Source: Alcaligenaceae bacterium
Lineage (GTDB): Bacteria > Pseudomonadota > Gammaproteobacteria > Burkholderiales > Burkholderiaceae_B
DNA: 7,594 nt
Assembly: GCA_012511095.1 (NCBI GenBank)
Contig: JAAZGT010000186.1
Location: 1-7,594, forward strand
Reading direction: 5' to 3'
Below, piece after piece: positions 1-5,885 of the stretch. Both the position numbers and the translations under genes were made by a program. The stretch's first letter is position 1. The number at the start of each line of letters is the position of its first letter. The notes below the pieces were generated by a model. The model was not told where the DNA came from and searched no databases. It worked only from the letters and a program-made list of their open reading frames with translations.

Positions 1-13
1 ACACTATTACAAT

Positions 14-53
14 CTTATCCCGACACTTCCCACCTTATCCCGTCTTATCCCAC
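14..53. repeat. 10-bp-phased short tandem repeat array
   Basis: Four units start exactly 10 bp apart at 14, 24, 34 and 44. Units 1, 3 and 4 begin with CTTATCCC, and unit 2 (CACTTCCC) is a degenerate copy. The two bases after each core alternate between GA/GT and AC. A 10-bp period puts every copy on the same face of the helix, as for tandemly bound regulators, but it could also be the edge of a simple-sequence array continuing left of the window. No gene overlaps it. The nearest gene inside the window starts about 210 bp to the right. The repeat is directly visible; its function is unknown. Confidence 0.7.
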
Positions 54-54
54 C

Positions 55-89
55 AAATATCTCACTTTTGACTGTATAAATATCTCACT
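55..89. repeat. 12-bp direct repeat (AAATATCTCACT) at 55-66 and 78-89
   Basis: The 12-mer AAATATCTCACT occurs twice with a 23-bp offset. Its core, ATATCTCAC, resembles the TTATCCCAC unit of the array immediately to the left, so both may be members of one degenerate family. Between the copies lies TTGACT (68-73), close to a sigma-70 -35 hexamer, but no good -10 follows at the proper distance. It may be a regulatory binding site or a decayed repeat. Confidence 0.6.
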
Positions 90-260
90 CTCTTTCACGT
101 AGCTAGTTAATCTTTTTCAAATAGATACATTTATATAATTATTTAAATAGTATTAATCTGCGCTTTGAGTTATTGTAAAGACATTAATGTAAATAACGAG
201 AGTTTGAACTTGTTATTTTAATTATTGGTTCAATTTTTAATATAAGAGAGGTGGCTAACA
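90..260 (+). other. AT-rich gene-free leader upstream of the OsmB-like gene
   Basis: No open frame worth calling was seen here. The stretch is much more AT-rich than the genes. A perfect TATAAT lies at 134-139, but no convincing -35 hexamer is 16-18 bp upstream of it, so the promoter of the downstream lipoprotein gene is not firmly located. If that -10 is used, the 5' leader would be about 115 nt. No sigma-S style extended -10 of the type found at enterobacterial osmB was recognised. Confidence 0.4.
204..233. promoter_or_regulatory. Short inverted repeat TTGAAC-N18-GTTCAA
   Basis: Perfect 6-bp arms at 204-209 and 228-233 are separated by 18 AT-rich bases, ending 27 bp before the OsmB-like start codon. 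The arms could be an operator or a weak leader hairpin. Six-base arms in AT-rich DNA can easily arise by chance, so this is only a candidate. Confidence 0.25.
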
Positions 261-470
261 ATGAAAACTACAATCGGAAAATATTTTATTGTTGCAGCAT
301 TACTAGGTAGTCTAACCGCGTGTGGTCATATGTCAACTCGTGATAAAAGTACGGTAGCTGGTGCTGCCATTGGCGGTGGTGCAGGCGCATTAATGACTGG
401 TGGTAGTGCTTGGGGTACAGTAGGTGGCGCTGCAGTTGGTGGTGTTATCGGTAACCAAGTAGGTAAATAA
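261..470 (+). CDS. osmB: OsmB-like glycine-zipper lipoprotein
   Basis: A 69-residue small envelope lipoprotein. Residues 1-20 form a signal peptide with a basic start and hydrophobic core, ending in the lipobox L18-T-A-C21, so C21 should be lipidated after signal peptidase II cleavage. G22 at +2 is not an inner-membrane retention aspartate, so an outer-membrane location is likely. Residues 31-69 are a glycine zipper of GxxxG-type repeats, and the end GTVGGAAVGGVIGNQVGK nearly matches the C-terminus of E. coli OsmB as I remember it. Length also fits (OsmB is about 72 residues). OsmB is osmotically and stationary-phase induced in enterobacteria, but its biochemical role is not settled. A purine-rich Shine-Dalgarno (GAGAGGTGG, 246-254) precedes the ATG. 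The gene stands alone and converges on minE, with a shared terminator. It could instead be named a generic glycine-zipper 2TM protein. Confidence 0.85.
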   Translation: MKTTIGKYFIVAALLGSLTACGHMSTRDKSTVAGAAIGGGAGALMTGGSAWGTVGGAAVGGVIGNQVGK

Positions 471-495
471 GCAATAAGCTAATACTAAAACCACA

Positions 496-540
496 TAAAA
501 ATAGCCAGATAAATTTTATAAAATTATCTGGCTATTTTTA
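496..540. terminator. Bidirectional intrinsic terminator between osmB-like gene and minE
   Basis: Arms 496-512 and 524-540 pair perfectly over 17 bp, with a GC-containing core (AGCCAGAT/ATCTGGCT). After one A-A mismatch, three more A-T pairs close a tiny loop. The stem is flanked by A-runs on one side and T-runs on the other in both directions, so it can end transcription of the plus-strand lipoprotein gene (stop 26 nt before it) and of the minus-strand min genes (minE stop 29 nt away). Confidence 0.92.
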
Positions 541-569
541 TGATGATTGAAAAATTGCTATAGGTCTAA

Positions 570-863
570 TTAAGCATCTTGATTTTTCTTAGACTCGATT
601 GCAGCGTTAATTTCATCTTGACTCATCTCAATTTTAACCTCAAGTACCTCTAAGTTATCTTGTTTATCTAATGATACTTGAATGTCTTCAGAGTTAACTT
701 TAACGTATTTAGAGATAACCTCAATTAGCTCTTTTTGTAATTGAGGTAAAAAGTCAGGACCGTCATTAGCGTCACGCACTAAAACGAAACTAATTCGCTC
801 TTTTGCGATTTTTGCTGACTGTGACTTTTTTCTTTCGCCTAGTAGTAATTTAAGTAAAGACAT
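570..863 (-). CDS. minE: Cell division topological specificity factor MinE
   Basis: A 97-residue protein that stimulates the MinD ATPase, displaces MinC and drives the pole-to-pole Min oscillation placing the division septum at midcell. The N-terminal amphipathic, membrane-binding stretch (MSLLKLLLGERKK, 1-13) is followed by the anti-MinCD segment with the family signature AKERISFVLV (about 20-29), then the dimerising topological-specificity domain with LPQLQKELIEVISKYV (39-54). It is slightly longer than E. coli MinE (88 residues), with a polar tail. The ATG at 863 was chosen because the family starts at this MSLLK, because GGAGGT lies 10 nt upstream, and because the longer in-frame extension (to 941) would overlap minD and adds residues unlike MinE. 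It starts 4 nt after the minD stop, so translation is probably coupled. The shared terminator at 496-540 ends the operon. Confidence 0.96.
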   Translation of the reverse strand: MSLLKLLLGERKKSQSAKIAKERISFVLVRDANDGPDFLPQLQKELIEVISKYVKVNSEDIQVSLDKQDNLEVLEVKIEMSQDEINAAIESKKNQDA

Positions 864-867
864 TGGT

Positions 868-1683
868 TTACTTACCTCCGAAAATACGCTTGAATAAACC
901 TGTCTTTTCAGCGGTCGTAAAACGCATGGGTTTATCTTCACCTAAGTAGCGAGCAACAATATCGCTATAGGCCTGAGCCACATTACTATCTGCTATGTGA
1001 ATAACAGGAGTACCTGTGTTAGAGGCTTGGATTACATCGTCAGATTCAGGAACGACACCAATTAGGCTAATGCGTAATATATCCTCGATATCCTCAATGG
1101 AGAGCATATCGCCGTCTTCAACACGCTTTGGGTTATAGCGAGTAACCACTAAGTGCTCTTGGACAGGCTCTAATGATTCCTCAGCGCGCTTAGATTTAGA
1201 TGAAAGGATACCTAAAATACGGTCTGAGTCACGTACAGATGATACCTCTGGGTTAGTTACTACTAAGGCATCGTCAGCATAGTAAGCAGCCATGAGAGCG
1301 CCCGCCTCAATACCGGCAGGGGAGTCACAGATAATGTACTCAAAACCCATTTCTTTAAGATCATCTAGGACCTTACCCACACCCTCTTTAGTTAAGGCGT
1401 CTTTGTCACGGGTTTGAGATGCTGGCAAAATGTATAAATTGTCGAGCTGTTTGTCTTTAATAAGGGCTTGATTAAGAGTGGCTTCCTCACTAATAACATT
1501 AATGAAGTCATAAACTACGCGACGCTCGCAGCCCATGATTAAGTCTAGGTTACGTAAACCTACGTCAAAGTCGATAACCGCAGTTTTGTGACCGCGCATG
1601 GCTAGGCCTGCAGCAAAGCTAGCGCTTGTTGTGGTTTTACCGACGCCACCTTTTCCAGAAGTTACAACAATAATACGTGCCAT
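868..1683 (-). CDS. minD: Septum site-determining ATPase MinD
   Basis: A 271-residue ParA/MinD-family ATPase that dimerises on the inner membrane with ATP, recruits MinC to block FtsZ assembly near the poles and is released by MinE. The deviant Walker A motif GKGGVGKTT spans residues 10-18, with signature lysine K11 and catalytic P-loop K16. D38 and D40 in AVIDFDVGLRNLD are the switch I region, and the Walker B-like CDSPAGIE follows in mid protein. The C-terminal amphipathic membrane-targeting helix is visible as KTGLFKRIFGGK, one residue longer than the E. coli end (LFGG). Length equals the family norm (about 270). The ATG is preceded by AGGAA with a 5-nt spacer. It lies 108 nt after minC and 4 nt before minE. 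The larger gap before it holds a candidate promoter and an inverted repeat, so minDE may be partly regulated apart from minC. Confidence 0.98.
   Translation of the reverse strand: MARIIVVTSGKGGVGKTTTSASFAAGLAMRGHKTAVIDFDVGLRNLDLIMGCERRVVYDFINVISEEATLNQALIKDKQLDNLYILPASQTRDKDALTKEGVGKVLDDLKEMGFEYIICDSPAGIEAGALMAAYYADDALVVTNPEVSSVRDSDRILGILSSKSKRAEESLEPVQEHLVVTRYNPKRVEDGDMLSIEDIEDILRISLIGVVPESDDVIQASNTGTPVIHIADSNVAQAYSDIVARYLGEDKPMRFTTAEKTGLFKRIFGGK
874..879 (-). promoter_or_regulatory. minE ribosome binding site inside the minD 3' end
   Basis: On the minus strand GGAGGT lies 10 nt before the minE ATG. The same six bases are the two Gly codons of the MinD tail (FGGK then stop), so the site is embedded in coding sequence. 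It decides the minE start at 863. Confidence 0.85.
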
Positions 1684-1709
1684 AAAGGTTCCTATTGATA
1701 AAAATTTGG

Positions 1710-1737
1710 ATATTATCTTAACCGAAAATAAAGTCAG
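1710..1737 (-). promoter_or_regulatory. Candidate sigma-70 promoter for minDE
   Basis: On the minus strand, CTGACT (1732-1737, 4/6 to TTGACA) and TAATAT (1710-1715, 4/6 to TATAAT) are separated by 16 bp. Transcription would begin about 20 nt before minD. Both hexamers are weak. The call rests on the unusually long 108-nt gap inside an otherwise compact operon. Confidence 0.35.
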
Positions 1738-1791
1738 TGTGTATGCTCAGATATTCGTGTAATACATTATTGCATATAGTTTTTTCGGTTA
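1719..1791. repeat. 10-bp perfect inverted repeat in the minC-minD gap
   Basis: TAACCGAAAA at 1719-1728 and its exact complement TTTTCGGTTA at 1782-1791 are separated by 53 bp, so the half-site centres are 63 bp apart. One half begins directly after the minC stop codon, and the other sits in the spacer of the candidate minD promoter. A smaller nested pair (TATGC at 1742-1746, GCATA at 1772-1776) lies inside. There is no adjacent T-run, so it is not an obvious intrinsic terminator. It may be an operator pair or an RNA stem in the intercistronic leader. Confidence 0.6.
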
Positions 1792-2583
1792 TTAATTAAA
1801 ATCCTCACCATGGTGAAAGAGAAGCGACTCATGCTCTAATTCGATAATGACCGGTTGTTTGTGGATTTCTGGTGAGAAATCCTGATCTATCAAACGATAA
1901 ATACCAGCAATTGCCACTAATTCTGCATCTAAGTGTGAGGTAAATATACGAGCAGCGGTATTGCCGCGGGCTCCTGCAATGGCTCGACCACGCAAGGGGC
2001 CGTAGACATGGATATTGCCGTCAGCAATAATTTCTGCGCCTGGGCTTACTGCACCAATCACGATTAGGTCGGCATTGCGTGCATAAACACGTTGACCCGA
2101 TCGGAGTTGACGTTTTAATACCATGGTTGGATTAGACGATTCCTCAGGTGCTTGTTTGCGATGCTCTTTTTCTTGAGCGGCGGCAGCTTGTTGCTGTTGA
2201 ACAGTCTCGAGTACCACAGGCTCTGTAGTCGGGCTAGGCTCTGGAGCTTCGCGAGTAGGTAAATTATCTACATCAATGATGTAGAGACCTCGACCCTCAG
2301 CTTGCTCTAGAAGCTCGCCTTGAGCGCTCACTCCGATAACAGGTAGCTTTTTACTTTCTAAGAAGTCAATAAGCTCAGCCCAAGCCAAAGGGGATTCGAT
2401 TTGGTTGACATCAATAATTAAAGGCTCATTTAAGAAGAGGCTACCAGTTTTGGCAAGCCTATCTTCTAGTGAGGCTTTGATTTGTTCAATGTCATTGGTT
2501 TGCAGAATTAAACGAAGGGTATAAATAAAACCGCCCTTTAATTGCAAAGCCGATGCTGCTTGATTACTCACACTTATGTCCAT
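1792..2583 (-). CDS. minC: Septum site-determining protein MinC
   Basis: A 263-residue FtsZ-assembly inhibitor that acts where MinD places it on the membrane. Residues about 12-107 form the N-terminal MinC domain (FtsZ-binding), ending in GLYIIDVDNLP. A low-complexity linker (about 109-152) contains a Q4A4Q run and Pro/Glu-rich sequence. Residues about 155-255 are the C-terminal beta-helix that binds MinD, with the signatures RSGQRVYA (161-168) and YGPLRGRAIAG (194-204). It is longer than E. coli MinC (231 residues), mostly because of the linker. The ATG directly follows an in-frame TAA, so no upstream start is possible. Yet no Shine-Dalgarno is visible in the preceding AT-rich 17 nt, which also separate it from glnS. 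This suggests translation coupled to glnS or an AU-rich, S1-dependent start. It is first in the order minC-minD-minE. Confidence 0.96.
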   Translation of the reverse strand: MDISVSNQAASALQLKGGFIYTLRLILQTNDIEQIKASLEDRLAKTGSLFLNEPLIIDVNQIESPLAWAELIDFLESKKLPVIGVSAQGELLEQAEGRGLYIIDVDNLPTREAPEPSPTTEPVVLETVQQQQAAAAQEKEHRKQAPEESSNPTMVLKRQLRSGQRVYARNADLIVIGAVSPGAEIIADGNIHVYGPLRGRAIAGARGNTAARIFTSHLDAELVAIAGIYRLIDQDFSPEIHKQPVIIELEHESLLFHHGEDFN

Positions 2584-2600
2584 TTAAAAATGAATTAAAT

Positions 2601-4358
2601 CTATACCCAGTTATCGCGTAGGGTCGTACTGCGATTAATAACTAAGCCATCGTCGCTACTGTCATCACCGTCAACATAGAAATAGCCTAAGCGCTCAAAC
2701 TGCCAACGAGCACCCGGAGTGATTTCAGTGCCAGGCTCAATAAAGGCTTTAACCGTTTGTACTGAGTTAGGGTTGATGTACTCAAGGAAGTCTTGATCGC
2801 CACTATCTGGGTTTTCAACCGTAAATAGTCGATCGTAAAGCTTAACCTCTACCTCTTTAGCGTGCTCTACGCTGACCCAAGTAATGGTGCCTCTTACTTT
2901 GACACTGGACGCACCTGGGGTGCCGCTCTTAGTATCAGGTAGATACTCGGCGTAAACCTCAACTACCTCACCGTTGTCGTCCTTTTTGAAACCGGTACAT
3001 TTAACAATATAACCGTATTTTAAGCGGACCATATTGTCAGGGAAAAGACGGAAATACTTTTTAGGCGGATTTTCCATAAAGTCATCGCGCTCAATCCAGA
3101 GCTCACGACTAAATGGGAATTCGCGCGTACCTTGTTCAGGATTGTGCGGATGCTTTGGTGCTTGGCACATCTCTGATTGACCCTCGGGGTAGTTGGTAAT
3201 AATCAACTTGATAGGGTCAAGCACGGCGACGGCACGATCTACCTTAGGATCTAGATCGTCGCGTAAAGCTTGCTCAAGAATGTTGTAATCAATACGAGAG
3301 TCTGCTTTAGAGACACCGATGCGCTCGCAGAAAAGACGAATTGCTTCAGGAGTATAACCACGACGGCGTAAACCCATAATGGTCGGCATGCGTGGGTCAT
3401 CCCATCCGTCGACGAAGTTCTCGTCAACTAAACGCTTGAGACGACGCTTACTGGTCACGACATGGTTTAGATTTAAGCGCGCAAATTCGTATTGATGTGG
3501 ACGTTGCTCTGGTAAATGGCCAAGAGCAATTAATTTATCAATTACCCAGTCATAAAACGGACGCTGATCCTCGAACTCTAAAGTACAAATACTATGAGTA
3601 ATCATCTCAACCGCATCCTCAAGAGGGTGGGCGTAAGTGTACATTGGGTAAATTGGCCACTCATTACCCGTGCGGTGGTGCTCCTCATGGCGAATACGGT
3701 AAATCACTGGGTCACGCATGTTGATATTAGGTGATGCCATATCAACTTTGGCGCGTAAACACATGCTGCCATTAGGGTGTTTGCCTTCACGCATTTCTTT
3801 GAAAAGCGATAAAGACTCCTCAACTGGACGATCACGCCAAGGTGAGTTAGTGCCTGGAGAGGTTAGGGTACCGCGGTTTTCGCGGATTTCATCAGGACTT
3901 TGCTCATCCACATAGGCATCGCCACTTTCGATTAAAGCAAGGGCGAACTCATAGAAGAACTGAAAGTAGTCGCTAGCATAGTATAAGTGCTCGACATCGT
4001 TGTACTCCCAGCTAAAACCTAACCATCTAACCGTATCGATAATGCTGTCGACGTACTCTTGCTCCTCTTTTTCGGGATTGGTATCGTCGAAGCGTAGGTG
4101 ACATTCACCACCGTAGTCACGCGCTAAACCGAAGTTTAGGCAAATGCTTTTGGCGTGACCAATGTGTAAATAGCCGTTAGGCTCGGGCGGGAAGCGGGTA
4201 CGGATACGCGCAGAGTCTCTAGGTGCGTTTTGTTGCACGGATAGAGGTCCAGGTTTGTTAGCCCAACGTTTATTTTGAAATTTATTTGCACTTAAATCGT
4301 TTTCGATAATAGTGCGTAGAAAATTTGAAACAGGTACGTCTGAATTAGATGCACTCAT
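2601..4358 (-). CDS. glnS: Glutaminyl-tRNA synthetase
   Basis: A 585-residue class Ib aminoacyl-tRNA synthetase that charges tRNA-Gln with glutamine using ATP in the cytosol. The ATP-site HIGH motif is in PEPNGYLHIGHAKS (HIGH at 65-68). The KMSKS-type loop appears as VVTSKRRL (300-307), with Thr where E. coli GlnS has Met. LEFEDQRPFYDW (260-271) and the RFDDTNPEKE block (89-98) are typical of GlnS. The C-terminal half (about 370-585) is the two beta-barrel anticodon-binding region ending in STTLRDNWV. It is longer than E. coli GlnS (about 554 residues), chiefly because of an N-terminal segment (about 22-50) before TRFPPEP. The start is the first ATG at 4358, which keeps the conserved NFLR segment near the N-terminus, but no Shine-Dalgarno is visible. 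The 75 nt between the kinase gene and this start contain neither a clear terminator nor a good promoter, and minC follows by 17 nt. The organism therefore uses direct Gln-tRNA charging. Confidence 0.98.
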   Translation of the reverse strand: MSASNSDVPVSNFLRTIIENDLSANKFQNKRWANKPGPLSVQQNAPRDSARIRTRFPPEPNGYLHIGHAKSICLNFGLARDYGGECHLRFDDTNPEKEEQEYVDSIIDTVRWLGFSWEYNDVEHLYYASDYFQFFYEFALALIESGDAYVDEQSPDEIRENRGTLTSPGTNSPWRDRPVEESLSLFKEMREGKHPNGSMCLRAKVDMASPNINMRDPVIYRIRHEEHHRTGNEWPIYPMYTYAHPLEDAVEMITHSICTLEFEDQRPFYDWVIDKLIALGHLPEQRPHQYEFARLNLNHVVTSKRRLKRLVDENFVDGWDDPRMPTIMGLRRRGYTPEAIRLFCERIGVSKADSRIDYNILEQALRDDLDPKVDRAVAVLDPIKLIITNYPEGQSEMCQAPKHPHNPEQGTREFPFSRELWIERDDFMENPPKKYFRLFPDNMVRLKYGYIVKCTGFKKDDNGEVVEVYAEYLPDTKSGTPGASSVKVRGTITWVSVEHAKEVEVKLYDRLFTVENPDSGDQDFLEYINPNSVQTVKAFIEPGTEITPGARWQFERLGYFYVDGDDSSDDGLVINRSTTLRDNWV

Positions 4359-4433
4359 AGATGATAAATAGTGAATAATTAAATTTAGATAATAGACTTC
4401 ATTGTGCCATATTCGGAGGCTGTATAAGCTTAA

Positions 4434-5864
4434 TTATGACAGTGGAAAGTAAATATCAACCTGTAAACCACCCGATGGGTGGTCAGTGAGTTGCAGTCGA
4501 CCTTGGTGGGAGTTCACGATTTCCTCAACTAGGGCTAAGCCTAAGCCCACACTCCCTGTTTTTGTGCGCGCCTGATCGAGACGTGAAAATGCCCTCAGCG
4601 CATCGTCACGCTGTTCGGCGGCGATGCCTTTGCCATGATCTGCCACACTTAAATAAAGCTCATTACTGTCGTGAAGCTCTGTTGCACGAATTTCTACTGG
4701 CTCCTCGCCATGCTTTAAGGCATTACCAATGAGATTATCTAGTAAGCGGTCTAGTGCGATTTGGTCAGCCATAATGGTACAAGACTCACTGTCTGGTACT
4801 TGTAGCAGCTGTACGTCTTTACCGGCTTCTTGCCATGAGTTAACACGCTCATTAAGCCATTGGGTGACATCAAGGCGTTTTAATTGATAACTGCTTGGGT
4901 CAGAACCACGTAAATAGTTAATAAATTGATTAATAATAGCCTGCATTTCTTGCAAGTCTTTGCGCATACCAGATTTGATGCTTTCGTCTTCGGTCATTTC
5001 TAGACGCAACCAAAGGCGTGCTAAGGGGCTTTTTAAATCATGTGGCAAACCAGCAAGTAGTGTACGCTGGACCTCTTTAGATTCATTTAGAGCTTGTAGC
5101 ATACTATTGAATTGTAGTCCTAAGTGCTTGGTTTCACGTGGTCCAGAAGGCTGCACATAAACCGTTTGACCTTTGGCTACTTGCTCCGCGGCTTGGCTTA
5201 AACGTGAGAGGGGGCGTGTAATATACCAACTAAAGAATAAGCTGAGTAGTAATAAAGCCAGTGAGACTGTTAACCATAAAAAGAATAAATGACCCGTATC
5301 AGGTGCTTCAATACGACTTAAGGGTACAACCAACCAGTCTCTGCTTTTGCTTTGGATCTCAGGTTGTTCGGTTGGTACCAAGGAAATATAAAGCGCTGGT
5401 GAACTACCTCGGCTTAGAGCAATACGGGTGCCGTCATTAAACTCTTTATTGAGTCGACGAATCATTTTGCCCATACCAAAAGGTTGCTGAGAGAACTCTT
5501 GATAGCGATTTTCGAGCGAACCACTCTCGTGGCGTCTCTTACCTCGTGACCAAGAGTAATAGCTTCCCTTAGGTAAGCGACGACTTTCAATGAGATCCCA
5601 TTGCCCCCTAGAGGCTTGATTAACGAAAGACTTGCGTTGTTCTGTAGGGGTGTTAGCTAATGAGGCTCGGAGCAAACGAATGGTTGAGCTCAGGTGATTA
5701 ACCACCACATTTTGTATATAACGATCTCTTAACTCCTGAGCGATGTAAAAATTCATCGCTTGCACGCTCAGGATCGTCAATAAGATTAATAAGAAGGTTT
5801 GCAGTCGTAGCGAAAAGGGCCAAAACTTTCTTAGGTGTGAGCGTTTTTTGTCAGAACGTTGCAT
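4434..5864 (-). CDS. envZ: EnvZ-type sensor histidine kinase
   Basis: A 476-residue inner-membrane kinase and probable partner of the adjacent response regulator. A basic N-terminus leads to a first membrane segment (about 20-40), then a periplasmic region of about 150 residues rich in Arg and Lys (notably SRGKRRH, 106-112), a second membrane segment (about 192-213) and a HAMP domain with ITRPLSRLSQAAEQVAKG (215-232). The dimerisation/phosphoacceptor helix has AGLPHDLKSPLARL (271-284) with H275. The ATPase domain shows the N box NLIGNALKHG (N381), G1 DHGKGI (409-414), an F-box-like RAFSRLD (424-430) and G2 GSVGLGLALV (437-446). All catalytic boxes are intact. The H box resembles EnvZ (HDLRTPL) but has Ser where EnvZ has Thr247. 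It is 21 nt and in the same frame after the regulator stop. No Shine-Dalgarno is visible before the ATG, suggesting translational coupling. It could equally be called a RisS-like kinase. The signal is unknown. Confidence 0.88.
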   Translation of the reverse strand: MQRSDKKRSHLRKFWPFSLRLQTFLLILLTILSVQAMNFYIAQELRDRYIQNVVVNHLSSTIRLLRASLANTPTEQRKSFVNQASRGQWDLIESRRLPKGSYYSWSRGKRRHESGSLENRYQEFSQQPFGMGKMIRRLNKEFNDGTRIALSRGSSPALYISLVPTEQPEIQSKSRDWLVVPLSRIEAPDTGHLFFLWLTVSLALLLLSLFFSWYITRPLSRLSQAAEQVAKGQTVYVQPSGPRETKHLGLQFNSMLQALNESKEVQRTLLAGLPHDLKSPLARLWLRLEMTEDESIKSGMRKDLQEMQAIINQFINYLRGSDPSSYQLKRLDVTQWLNERVNSWQEAGKDVQLLQVPDSESCTIMADQIALDRLLDNLIGNALKHGEEPVEIRATELHDSNELYLSVADHGKGIAAEQRDDALRAFSRLDQARTKTGSVGLGLALVEEIVNSHQGRLQLTDHPSGGLQVDIYFPLS

Positions 5865-5885
5865 AGGCGGTAAATTGCCAAGGGT

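Noticed and set aside
14..53. DnaA boxes or a replication origin
   Set aside because: TTATCCCAC resembles TTATCCACA only in its first six bases, the 10-bp spacing is unlike oriC, and no dnaA, dnaN or similar gene is nearby.
864..941. Longer MinE starting at 941
   Set aside because: The extra 26 residues overlap minD in another frame, do not look like MinE, and the family start MSLLK has its own SD.
3718..3915. Plus-strand open frame within glnS
   Set aside because: It lies fully antisense to a well-conserved glnS coding region and has no recognisable motif or ribosome site. The same applies to small plus-strand frames inside envZ (4960-5160) and ompR (5956-6144, 6307-6501).
4404..4409. Sigma-54 promoter before glnS (TGGCAC on the minus strand)
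   Set aside because: The second element (TTGCA/T) is absent at the required 5-nt spacing.
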